Shown here one piece after another: positions 40,984 to 52,800 of a DNA stretch of 64,000 bases. The DNA is from Apoda limacodes (lineage: Eukaryota > Arthropoda > Insecta > Lepidoptera > Limacodidae): the NCBI GenBank assembly GCA_946406115.1, contig OX291558.1, forward strand, positions 17,538,205 to 17,602,204. The letters are read 5' to 3'. Below the pieces are notes generated by a model. The model did no database searches. It had not been told where the DNA came from and worked only from the letters and a program-made list of their open reading frames with translations. The first letter of the stretch is position 1. Each line of letters starts with the position of its first letter. The translations under genes were made by a program, and so were the position numbers.

Positions 40984-41770
40984 TTATACCGGCAATATTT
41001 TAACAACTATATAAAGCAGCAGTCCTTCATCAAATATTAGCAATATTTCTTTCTCAATTGGGGCATTTATCGTCAGGGCAAGAGATATGTCATTTTGTAT
41101 AAAAGATGGCACGTTGATCTTTACTAATCCTGACGGATTCTGCTCAAGGCGCGGACGGGCACGGAACATTTTCCCAGATACCCTCTTCTTCGCTGATATC
41201 GCCATTGTTTATTAGAGTATGTTTATTTATTACACTTAGGTACTGTTGAATTGATTACCTGTGTTAAAAAGAGAGCCTTACTAAATTTTCGTATAATAAT
41301 GATGTCTTATCTGTGGTCATAGATAATTTATTGCAGGTATCGTAGGCAACTATCCGTTAATCATTTAGATAATAATACATAGAGTATTAAGGGTGGTAAG
41401 ATGAAAATTACCAACGAGATGCTATTAAATGACTCCAGTTTGTAATTTCCATACTGCCTGTCTTTCACACAATGTTTTTCATCACGTTCATAAATAAAAA
41501 TATAAGGTAAATTAATAAATAAACTCTCCAAAACACAATTGAAATGGCAAAAATTAGAGAAAACAACGCCACTGCCAGATGGCACTAGATATCTAGGGAA
41601 TTTATGTACAGCTTATAAGTTAACTATTCTAATTGGCGCGTCTTTACCGCCCGCTAGTTCTATAAACGCACGCCTTGCCTTGGGAAAAGTAAAATTCACA
41701 AAGAAAAAGCCCGTGGGAGTTATTAAAGTCTTAGCACCCGTTTTGCCTGCACGTATTATTGAAACTGTTT
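40984..41770. repeat. Unclassified module K, copy 2 (best open copy)
   Basis: Part A is an open minus frame, 41205-40984, 73 codons: MAISAKKRVSGKMFRARPRL, then NPSGLVKINVPSF and NAPIEKEILLIF. Part B (41590-41765) is open on both strands: plus NARLALGKVKFTKKKPVGV and KVLAPVLPARI; minus IIRAGKTGAKTLITPTGFFF and FPKARRAFIELAGGKDAP. I do not recognise the protein. Part B is inverted relative to part A compared with copies 1 and 3. Confidence 0.45.
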
Positions 41771-42355
41771 ATTGGCACCTAAGTGTGATGAAAATATTAT
41801 TAATTCAAATAAAAAAAGCCAGAATATACAGTTATAGCAAACATATTTTCATAATAGTCGGGTGTCATCTGATATTATTTCGTGCTCATACAGTATATTC
41901 CTTAGAAGTAACAATAATGGGAAATTGCTTTTTTATTCTGTTTTCCAAATTAATTAGTTAAGTGTTTTTTTTTTTTTTTTTAATATTGTAATGGGCTTGC
42001 ACGTTTATGCATTTGCCAGAGTCAAAGTCAATTCTATTATATCGTATCGTGGCGCGGGCGTTACCGCGCGTCCTCGTTTTCAAGTCCCAAGATTGGGCGG
42101 GAGATTTGGTGTGGATCCTCAGACATTGCGCGTCATGTCCTGCTTATTTCTTCATAATTCACTATTCATGAGCCTTCGCTGCACAATTCTTAACACGCTT
42201 TGGTAAAACATTGCTAAAATATATACATCGAAAGTCACTAAATGAATTTAGAAAAATTAAACGGAAAAAAACACCACTCCTTCTTAAGATTCGCGCCAAA
42301 AAAACCTAGTTAAGTGTTAATTCGTGAAATCCTGTCTGTGTTACGGACACTTCTG
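41771..42355. other. No feature recognised
   Basis: Contains a T run at 41967-41980 and a GC-richer stretch (42050-42140, GTGGCGCGGGCGTTACCGCG) of unknown origin. Confidence 0.4.
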
Positions 42356-42545
42356 AATGGGGTTAAAAATCCACAGATCACTAATTAGATACCAATCGTA
42401 AGTGGCGCCAAATTGGTTGGTAGAAGAACTCTAGCGGATCGTGTTGACAATTCTTTACTCTACCACTAGGGATCTTTTACATACTTATTTGGAGCTACAT
42501 ACGACTGGTACCTAATTAGTGATCTGTGGATTTTTAACTCCATTG
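42356..42545. mobile_element. 190-bp hairpin MITE
   Basis: The arms GTTAAAAATCCACAGATCAC plus TAATTAGATACCAATCGTA at the left and their reverse complement at the right (TACCTAATTAGTGATCTGTG, GATTTTTAAC) pair over about 50 bp with few mismatches. AATGG and CCATT at the outer edges extend the pairing. No coding capacity. The superfamily cannot be told without a parent element. Confidence 0.8.
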
Positions 42546-43149
42546 AAATTTATAAACAATTAAAAAAAAATCAGGTTACGATAACTCAAAACATTGTATT
42601 TACAGTCCGCACAGCGCAGCGTAGTACATAATAATGTGCAAACACGATAAAGACCAGCCTGATGTTACACAATCAACAATAATTGCCCCAATAATCAAAA
42701 TATAGTATCTAGTGGTCGCAAGTATTGCCTCGAGTTATTGCTTGTACATTACCAAATATAGTACAACCAATAATTCCGAGCCAATATAGTGTCGTACCGT
42801 AGGCAAGAAATCATTACAGTTGGGTATATTTGGTAGCACGCATGGAAAACACTACATAAACCATTAGAACAATTAATTAACTTCAACTAACACCACAATC
42901 AATATTAAGGTTATGTTAAGTACAATTTACAAAAATGTTAGATTTTGGGTCTAAATTATTTTTTGCTGACCTTTATTTTTCTTTTATTTATTTATATTTG
43001 AAGATCACCAGCTAACAATAACAGAAAATACTTTATTATAAATGCGAAAATGAATTTATTTGTTTGCCATTCTTTCACTTCGCAACGGAGTATCTAGTTG
43101 AGCCGAAATTCCAACCTAAGAAATAGTTAAAGAGACGTAGCCTTGCCTT
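42546..43149. other. Mostly unassigned
   Basis: Ends with a repeat G fragment (about 43030-43130, AAATGCGAAAATGAATTTAT and TCACTTCGCAACGGAGTATC). Otherwise nothing recognised. Confidence 0.45.
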
Positions 43150-43460
43150 GCCAGCCTTCATACGACTCCACTGTTGGGGCACGGCCTACCCTCATAAGCG
43201 AGGGTGATTTGGGCCAAAGTCCACACGCGGGCCTAGTAGGGATTGTGGACTTCACATACGTCTTTTTTTTTTGACGTATGCAGGTTTCCTCACGATGCTT
43301 TCCTTCACCGAAAAGCCAGTGGTGTGATTAAATAAATCAGTGTACTTGAGAAATTAAGAAAAGACTTGTGGTACACGCCGACCCCGGGTTTCGAACCTCC
43401 GCCACTTATGGGACGTGAAGTGAAATTTAAACCCCACGGCCACCACCGACTCCAATGACG
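43150..43460 (-). repeat. SINE with tRNA-like head
   Basis: On the minus strand the head at 43460-43380 has GTGGCCGTGGGGTTTA where an A box is expected and GGAGGTTCGAAACCC, a good B box. The body has GCATCGTGAGGAAACCTGCA and ends in the CACACGCGGGCC...GAGGGTGATTTGGGCC region (plus strand 43190-43230). A second, more diverged copy is at 55485-55665. Confidence 0.7.
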
Positions 43461-44214
43461 GATCAGTTCATAGGAATTGCTATCCCGGGATTTCCACATT
43501 AATAACTATAACTAATTTCCAGGTACACAAACTATAGCTATAGCTTTCTATAGTAAGATTTTTTACTATGATCATAAAAACTCAGGTATTTATCATATGA
43601 ATAACATGCTGATAACTGAATTTTAGTGCGGGTGGAGCCGAGGGCAAAAGATAGTTAAATTATATATTATTTAGTAATAAAAACAAAAGAGCAGACAAAC
43701 ATATTTATTATGAATAACACCTAGCTGTATGGACTCTACAAGGGAATAATAGTTACATAAAGATCGAAAAGGTGGACTTTCCAATTTCGCACTTTCAGGT
43801 ATTTATTTTTATATATAGATTATTACTATTAATCTTTATTTCGATTATTATTATACAAAAGTGTTTGTAAGAATAATTCCTAAAACAATGTTTTTACACA
43901 AATATAAATGAATAAATAAATATATCTATTTTACTTTATTACTTTGACAAGATTTTATCTAGCAGTGTTTCTGGCCCTCTTTTACTTTTTAAATGCACCA
44001 TTTCCAGTGTCTCAGATTCAGCAATAATATAAGCATAAGTTGAGCTTCCAAGCTTCCTAACCCAGATCCTTTGCATTTTCAGTGTTTTTTTCACTTACAC
44101 ATTGCTTTAGGACATTGCATCTTCAAAGCAAATGCTGCTTACCATTGCATCAAGAAACACAGGAAAAACATCATTACATACGAATGTAGGTCAACTGGGA
44201 GACCTCAACAGAAC
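43461..44214. other. Mostly unassigned
   Basis: Bases 43612-43660 (GTGCGGGTGGAGCCGAGGGC) are the left end of a repeat G copy in reverse. No gene seen. Confidence 0.45.
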
Positions 44215-44480
44215 TCGAAAAGGTCCTGTTATTAAACAAGGAATTGCGTTGGAAGCAAAACTGGAGTGATTCATATTTATGTGAGCGCTTTATTACCGCG
44301 CGACTGTTGCGTTATTGTCTTATTACATTACACTGAAATTAATGACATTCTATGTAACGGAACGACCGTTTCCGGTGGTCCGTCTCCGGTAAAGGACCGG
44401 ATGATGTAGGAAACGATAGAAGTTTCTGGACATTCGCTCTTAGGTCCATTACCACCGTGGTAATTTAAATTTAGAGATCA
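44215..44480. repeat. Composite of two dispersed repeats
   Basis: 44215-44355 matches 31930-32070 (GGAAGCAAAACTGGAGTGAT, ACCGCGCGACTGTTGCGTTA). 44357-44480 is the inverse of the repeat at 19420-19740 (CGGTGGTCCGTCTCCGGTAA). Confidence 0.7.
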
Positions 44481-45705
44481 AAGAATCTCTAGATGTTTGA
44501 CATCGGTAAGTCAAAAACAGATTACTTTACGTTCTGCTTGACGTGGTTGTAAAAATTCTACTACTAATTATTTTTACGGATAGTAAACTGTACGATCTTC
44601 TTCTAAACTGCAAATTAATTGCATATCCACTTCTCTTCTATAAATGAAAACCGTCCTCGGTAATTTTATATATTTATTTGTTCTCGTTCTGTGTTTTGTG
44701 AGTTATTGGTAAGTCACTAATCCATTTATCTTTCTCCTTGACAGTACGGTTCTTAGTTTATATATACAACGTATATATATTACTACACTACGGCTCTACG
44801 CCGTAACTGAGGTCCGCGAGAAGACTTCTCTGTGGGCTGGTGCACGTTTGTCTTCTAACGACGGCGCACCGCAGCTGCTTTGCTGTCCTTATACTGTGGG
44901 AGGCCGGATTCTACTGAACTCCAAATCCTCGGCCTGTCCGGAGTCTCCTTGACTCCAAAACTTTTGCCTGTGCAGTAGTGGTGCTATCTAAAACATCACT
45001 ACACACCAAGGCTACGGGGCGACCTGCTCTACGCCGAAGCTACTGGCGAGCTACGTCCACGTGCGGCCTTACCTTGTGCCTGCCACGGGCGGCATATTCA
45101 TTACTCACCACACGCTGTTAGGCCACGTAACATCAGTCCCATCCGCGTCTTCTTTCTACGGCGGTGCTGACCTGAGGGGTGCCCACAGCGAGCAAGACAT
45201 CAAATCGGGCTCTAGGCTGAAGAGACCTGAGTGTACTAGTTCCCTAATAAAAGCTTTTGAAAACTACACTTAAAATCCGTGTAGGCAGGCTTGCGTTTGG
45301 CTATCTTTCTATTTATTTAGGCAGTCCTTTATGATTGTGAATTAGGTAGCTGTGAACTAGATATTTAAGTGTTACGAATCACCCTATGTGATTAGGATTT
45401 TGTGCATTAAAAGCTGTTACTATATAATGAAAGAGTATACTAATATAATCTGCCTTACCCTTGAAAAGTGTTTCTTTACTCGCCTTTGAACTCCCTCTAT
45501 CTTTTCTCCTCCTACTGAGCACCTAGCCGGTGCATTCGGTAACAGGGCACTACTGCTTTAACCTGTCCTGTTATATCTATTTTATACAAATTGCACTATT
45601 CGTAGGTTTTTTTGTAATAAAAAAATATTTAACCAGAATCATTCAACCTATAATGGCACGTAAATAACAAATAATATTAGAACTAGCTTCGCCCGCGCAA
45701 TTTTT
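44481..45705. other. GC-richer unassigned segment
   Basis: 44790-45270 is clearly richer in G and C than its surroundings and has a 71-codon open frame (45061-45273) with no recognised motif. It could be part of an LTR element or a pseudogene; I cannot tell. Confidence 0.35.
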
Positions 45706-45966
45706 TTTTAATACCACTAAGATGGCAAGCAAGCTTACGGCCCGCCTCATGGTAAGCGATCACGCTTGTAACACCAGGGGAATCACACGCGCGTTGCCGA
45801 CCCTCCAACATTTTTTTTTTTTTCATATTTAACAAACACAAGCGTTCGCGGGAGGAAGTTTCTCTGAAAACGCACTGTACGCGACCATTTCTGTACTAAA
45901 GTGTAAGAATGCATTCCATGCCGATGGCGAGCGGTCCGATGGTAGAAGGTAGCTGTGGGCATCATT
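45706..45966 (-). pseudogene. LINE-A 3' fragment
   Basis: AATACCACTAAGATGGCAAG and GGCCCGCCTCATGGTAAGCG start the tail; GGGAGGAAGTTTCTCTGAAA and GGTAGCTGTGGGCATCATTT follow. About 80 bp near 45808-45840 are replaced by a T run and unrelated sequence. A repeat G left end (CTAGCTTCGCCCGCGCAA) abuts at 45684. Confidence 0.85.
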
Positions 45967-46381
45967 TCATTGGTACCAATGGGTAAGCTGGGATAAATAG
46001 TATTTTATGTTATTCTGTGTCTGTCTGGCTCGCCATTTGCCAAAATATTATATTTATGAGCTGTTTACTTGGCAGACCCAAGACGATATTGCATTTCTGA
46101 GCCAAGTAGCGTTTATGCTTTGTAGGTACATTTATTTTTGTGTGCTGTATTAACCTAGTTGGAATTGGCAAATGCAAAGGTTTGAGAGTATATAAACTTT
46201 TTTTTAACATAAACATAAACGTACTTTATATTCACTAAAAAGGAAAAATATAAGCATACTTATTGGCAGAACATTCAGCTTCATGTATTATTCCATATAA
46301 TAATAATAAAGCTAAAAAAAAGCTGAGTCGTCTGTCAATAAGTCTGCTTAAGGGGTTTTTTTTTTAAAAAAAAAGTGGATA

Positions 46382-46457
46382 TAAATAGACCACGGTGACC
46401 GCTTACCATCGACGGACCGTGTGCTTGTTTACCACCTTAGAGGTATAAAAAAAAAAT
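46382..46457 (+). repeat. LINE-A tail fragment
   Basis: CACGGTGACCGCTTACCATC, GACGGACCGTGTGCTTGTTT and AGAGGTATAAAAAAAAAA. Confidence 0.85.
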
Positions 46458-49017
46458 GTTTTTGCTCAAAAAAAATTATTTATGAATTTTTATCATCAAA
46501 CCAATTTTATTTCATAAAAAGATTCACCATAAAGTCAATATTGAATAAACTTAGCTCTTTCTTTAATTTTTCTTCGAAACCATAATATAGTCAAGCGGAC
46601 GAATGATAAGAATGAAAGGATAGTTGACAATTAGAGTGTGCGTCAATGACGGTCATATAATTTATTAAAATGCGGAGCTTTAATTCTATCGTATATTGTT
46701 TTGTTAATTTCATTTACAGTGGTGCCTCCACAACGCAGAAACATGGCCAGTTTAGACGTAAAGACCGGTAGAAATTCGTCTAAATAATCAAAATGATATA
46801 AAGTGAAAAAAAATCTCACATAACTTGGGTAATTTCATTGTTTTCTTGGACCAATCCTTGCCAAATTAAAATGGGACCAATCTGTGGGTCAATCCTTGCC
46901 TATACGGAAAAAAATAATTCCAAATCGGTGTTTATAAATGACGGAGTTTTGAGGTAACAAACATTAAAAAAAACATACAACCTACTTGAGAACCTCCTAT
47001 TTTAGAAGACGGTTAAAAATTAAATGAGCAACGCTTTTAGATATAAAGGTTGTTGTTTAACTCTTGTTAATACAAGAATTATCTGTTGCGGAATAGAGAC
47101 GAAATGAGTATAGGTATGCTTAGGGTTACAAGTTGTCTGTTACCATTTCCTCAAAAACTGATGGACGGATTTTTACGTCATTTTATAAAGTAACTTAGAT
47201 GAAACCTCGGAGCTGTTTCTATATTTTTCCCCACGATGACGCAAAACGAACGGACAAGGTCTTAATCAGGAATCATCTTAAAGCAGGTTATTATTCATGT
47301 TTTGGGCAATATAGGCCCACAGGGGGCGCTACAGTAGATGTATTTAAAAAAGAGGACCATCTTCTAAATCTAATTAATGATTTCCTTAAGATATTATTTG
47401 TCGTATGTTTAAAAAAAATATTTTTATAACTTGTTACGTAATAGCTGTTTTGTTATGTTAAATTTATGCATAGTATACGCGTCAGAGCAGACGTATCATT
47501 TTATAGGTTTTCGAGGGCGTAGATTACAAATATCATATTAAATTTTGATATTTTTAAGTACACACATATAACGTGATAAATTATTTGTAGGTACACTTTA
47601 ATTCTTATAAAAAAACCTCTGAAACATGTAAAGGAACTCAAATATATATTGAAATAATTTGTATCAGGTAGGTAACAAAGCGAGTAGAAGCTAGTTGCGA
47701 GATAGATGAGACAGACGAGACACGATAATCCCGCTCGTTGACAATTTTAATAAACCACAAGATAAATGCACATTGCATTATTGAGCAGTAGTTGATTTAA
47801 ATTCTGCGAATGTGAAAATGACAGAAATATTAATCTATCACTTTGTTTTTATTAAATAGATTTGACCCACTTCCAATTCTAATTCAGCTGAAATTTGGTA
47901 TAGTAATATAATTTTGGTGATAGTGCATTATGGTACCTTGTAGCTGATCTGATGATGGAGCCGGAAGCTTTTATTTATCTTGCCTTGTTCGTGTGGGTCA
48001 AATCTTGCAACTGAATTTTAAAACAGTTGTTTCCAACTGATTGAGTTGAAATTTGCATACTCGTTTAGTTTGGATGAATTTATCGTTAGCTTACTTGACG
48101 ACAGCTAAGTGACCCTGACTCTAAAAGGAGAAAAAGAAAAATAAAATAACTTCACACTAAATATACAATAATATTAAATAAAAGCTCGTATAAAAAAATA
48201 TTTGAACGTTATTGTTAAATTTAGACAATTTTTTGGTTAATATTATGTGGGATACCAATCGTTCGTTTAAACGTTAGTAACAAATTTTTTGGTTGGAAAA
48301 CGAACAGTTGACGTACACTCACTCTAATAATAACACACACACTACCATAAACAATGAATATGTATAGGCAGTTTAACAGATTTACAATAAAACCACCTAC
48401 AGACATGCTTTTAAAGTTCCATTTTTAGGTGGCAAAAGTGACAAAAATATCATAAACGAACGCTTGACAGTTTGTTACAGATATACTAAAATTTAGATAT
48501 TTTTGATACCAATGCTTAACGAAGTAACAAAATTAACGAAAATAATGATTTTTTATCCCAAAACGAACGCGCTCTAAGAGTCAAGAGTCTATATAGTTAT
48601 CGTTCTACCAAAACCTGTTAATTGCATAAAAGTTATTTAATTCCAAGATATATACTTGTGCCAATAAAACAGGTTTCCCCGTTGTTCCCTTGTGACGTAA
48701 ATAAATAGTTTCGCAATTTAACCTGCGGACGATTCTGTTACAACTGACGTTCAAAAGTGTCCGAAGGTGACCTACTTGAATAAGAACTTTAAATAAAAAA
48801 AAAATCTTTTGTAGTATTTCCTTCTACATCTTCCCAGAGCTTGGTGCGACGTTAAGATATAGTGCCTCGCTGTATCATCTGCGTAAACAATCAATACCAA
48901 GGGGAGCCTCAAATTCTTTTACGCCTTCCTGTACCGAAAAGCATGTTAATTGAATTGTCCATTACGACGTTAATATAGTTAATAGCAAACAAACAGAATT
49001 TTGCATATATGTAGCCC
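46458..49017. other. No gene recognised
   Basis: AT-rich. GGGCGCTACAGTAG near 47330 and GGACGGATTTTTACGTC near 47163 look like words of a decayed dispersed repeat. AGGACCAATC-type words are repeated near 46850 and 46880. Nothing coding is supported. Confidence 0.4.
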
Positions 49018-49290
49018 GTGATCGAGGTAGAGCTCGTGGTCTACTCGTATTCGAGTATTGGAAACGATAAGCGAAGTTAAGTAGGGTTGGGTGTGGTTAG
49101 TTCCTGAATGGGTGATCGCCTAGCCATGTTTTACTGATCTTGCTTCGGGAGGCACTTTAAATCGTTGGTCCTGGCTAAATAAAACCAGTCGGTAAGTCAC
49201 GCCAGAGGCCTTACGAGTGGCCTAAAATCTTGAGTCGCTAGAAGCTCGACAAACTTTCGGTAATTCCTACTGGACCAGCTCTCTTATGGC
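49018..49290 (+). repeat. 5S-rRNA-derived SINE, sense copy
   Basis: AAGCGAAGTTAAGTAGGGTT, GGTGTGGTTAGTTCCTGAAT and GGGTGATCGCCTAG at about 49068-49127 follow 5S rRNA in order. The body then shows TCGTTGGTCCTGGCTAAATA and GCCAGAGGCCTTACGAGTGG as in the other copies. It is the only copy of this family in the plus orientation apart from one arm of the inverted pair at 27255. Confidence 0.78.
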
Positions 49291-49851
49291 CTGAGCCTCA
49301 ATCTTTAAGGAGAAGCCTGTGCCCCTGCAGTGAAGCGTACAACGCATGAGGGTGGTACGGTCGGGATCTTTGTCGCTTTATCAAGCTAATTTAGCTTGTG
49401 AAATTTGTTCTGAAAAATGCAGCCATTTTCTTTAAGCAGCTTCATATTTACTTCATGGAGCCAGTCTAGACAGATTAAAGCATTATGATAATCCTGCACG
49501 TAGACTGAATAGTTTCAGAATAAACCTCGCATTGCATGCAGACTGTTTAGTTTAAATATCTCTTTGTATGGAATTTTTTTATGAAAAAACTAGCTTTTGT
49601 TAGGAGCTGCGGGCCTGTGCTTAGTTCGGTTATCAGCATAAGATACCTACGGACCTCTTTGATTAAGGTATAACTCAGCTTCAAAGCAGTAATGTATTAA
49701 AAAAATTAAGTTAGATTTCCAGCAATATAACTGTGAAAACTGCATTCAATTTCGTGCACTAGTTTTTATGTGATGGTGTTCAAACATACAGTTTTTTTTT
49801 GCATAGCTTGTCAAACCCCTCGTTTAATTTTTCCTAAATGTCTCCTATTAA
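49291..49851. other. No feature recognised
   Basis: Probably includes the 5' region of the following LINE; no motif decides where that element starts. Confidence 0.4.
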
Positions 49852-52800
49852 ATGAATATATTTGAATTTGACAAGTTAAACAAAGATATGAGCACCTGTC
49901 AAGGGGAAATTATACTTTTAAAAAAAGAAAATGTAGCTCTGCGCTCCGAGGTAAACGGTCTCACCCAAACCCTTAATCAGCTGGATCAAATGTCTCGTTT
50001 ATCGAATATTGAAATACAATGTGTGCCCGAGCATAGGTCAGACAATATTTTGTCTATTCTCAAACAGACTTGTCGTGCTGTTAAATGCACAATAAACGAC
50101 AATGATATCTTGTATTGCTCACGTATAGCCAGGATTAATTCGAATAGCCTACGCCCCGGGCAATAATTATTAAACTCAACCCCCCTCGTACTCGCAACTC
50201 AATTTTGGCTGCCGTCATGAAGCATAACAAAGAAAATAGCCAGGACAAATTAAATACAAGTGACCTTGGTATCGGCTCAGAGAAAAAAAGTCCTGAATTT
50301 GTAGTTGAAAACTTGTCGCCGGAAAACAAGAATCTGCATGCTGCAGCTAGGCATCGTGCAAAATAATTAAAATATAAGTTTGTGTGGGTACGTGGTGGGC
50401 GTATTTATATGCGTAAATGTGAGACCTCTGAAATGGTCCATATCCGTAGGTTAGATGCGCTGGATACATTATCCTGAAATATACTTTCTGCCTTATTTGT
50501 TATAGAAGTATATGTACATTATAAATATATTTTTCATACATTCATTTCTTCAACCCTAAAGTTTATGCTTAACCAGGTACTGGGTATTTTTTTTGTCATA
50601 TATATCAATTTAAAATTAATATTTAGTACATATCCTAGTATTAACTCTGTGGTCTCATACTTGTATCCGAGAATATTTTATGAATTATACAAAAAAGCAG
50701 CGGGGTAGACTTAAAGTTTAATACATTATTTTACCTGCCTAATTATAAATATGCTGATGTTTTAAGATATAGTTTATACCCTGTTATGAAATCTATTCAA
50801 CTTAAAATCTATAACATTCAATTAATATTCTGCTTGGGAAATACTCTTATATTACCTGTCACTTTAAAATTTTCATTTTTTGCTTATTACTATAAAAGTT
50901 CGCTGCCCAAAAAATAAATTTAAATACCTACTATCAGAATTTTAATGGACTTAGAACTAAATTTTTAAATTTATATAACGGTATACTATGCAATGACTAT
51001 GACATACTAATGTTTACGGAAACATGGCTTCAAAATTATATATCCAACTCCAAACTCTGTGACGACAGGTATGAGATTTTTCGCCGCAACCGTGACCTTG
51101 TTCTAACTAGTAAAAAAAACCGGAGGGGGAATAATGATATGTGTCAACCGCAAACTCAAAGCGTATGACTTTTCAAACACAGTCACGGAACTACTCTACA
51201 TCACTATCCCTGCTGAGAGCTTAAACACAAATGGCGAACTGCACATTGTCTTGGTGTATATTCCACCGGACATAAGTGATTTTGCCCCATGTATCGACGA
51301 CGTTAAGCAATCAGTTTCACGATTAATAGAGATCTATCCTTCCAGTATTATGAGCAGGCGATTTCAATCTCCCATGTTTACAATGGTCAAATGATGCTTA
51401 TTTACTTACTAAAATTGGTTCTCGTGAAATGCAGTATATTGCTGGCTCATTTATAGAAGACCTAACATTCCAAGGTCTTTCACAATATAGCAGTATTCTC
51501 AATGTTAACCACCGTACATTAGATCTAACTTTTTGTAATCTTCCCCTATCTGTTAAAAAGTGCCATAGTAGTCTGCTCAATGAAGACCCTCATCATCCCT
51601 CTGTAATGTAATGGAATCCAATATTAAGCGCACTCCTAAGGCATTCTGGACCTACGTAAAATCGTAACGAGGAGGTAGCCAATATCCGAATCATTTTACA
51701 CTAGTATATTAATCTGCTATGCCTTCAATAGTTTTTTCCATGATGTTTTCACTAAAACCTTTGTGCTATCTGTGAGTGATGATGTGGTGGTGGACATCGC
51801 AACCACATTGTTATGTCCATGGTGGTGGACATCTCAACCACATTGTTATGTCAAGAATAAATGTTACAGAAGATATTGTTGCTAAACTATTGCAATCACT
51901 AGACGTATCCAAAGGCCCTGGTTGTGATGGAGTACCAGCAATATTTCTTACTAAATGTGTGTTAAGTCTGACAAAACCAATAACTTTGTTATTCCAAATG
52001 TCATTACGCAAAGGTTCATTTCCATCGCTATGGAAAAAAGCACACGTGGTGCCCATTCACAAAAAAGGGTCAAAGTCCCTCATCTCAAATTATCGCCCTA
52101 TTTCTATTTTAGCTACTATCAGTAAATTATTTGAAATTATTGTCTCGTTATATTTATCCAAATATTTCACAAAGCATACCCCATAATCAACACGGTTTCT
52201 GCAAAGGCCGCTCAACCAACTCAAATCTTGCAGTCTTTTCAGACTATGTTCTATGTGAGATGGAAGGCACTGGTCAGGTAGATGTTATCTATACTGACTT
52301 TGAAAAGGCTTTTGATCGTGTAGATCACGAGATCCTAATTGCAAAGTTACACGCCCTTGGAATCCAAGGATATTTATTAAGGTGGATCCGTTCTTATTTA
52401 ACTAATCGCTCGCAAGCTGTTGTCATGGGAGGTTACAAATCTGACTACGTCAATATTCCCTCAGGAGTTCCACAAGGTTCCTCTATTATATTGTGCCTAT
52501 TCTATATGATATAGGATCCTGTTTCAAGCACGCAAATCATCTATTATATGCCGACGACAAAAAAGTTTATATGAAACTACGTTCTAGAACTGACTGCGAG
52601 CTGATACAACGAGATCTGAACTCCCTGTATGCATACTATCAGCGTAACAACATAACTGTTAATATTAAAAAGTGCCAGTCATATCGATACAATAGTTTGT
52701 AAAGCACATCGCAACCTAGGTTTTATTATGCGGACATGCAAACCATTTCATGATTTTAATTGCCTTAAAATGATATATTATGCTTACGTACGGAGTAATT

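Noticed and set aside
41539..41961. 140-codon plus-strand open frame as a host gene
   Set aside because: The region is one of three diverged copies of an unassigned module, and the opposite strand is also open there. The C-terminal third is AT-rich and of low complexity. Kept only as a repeat module.
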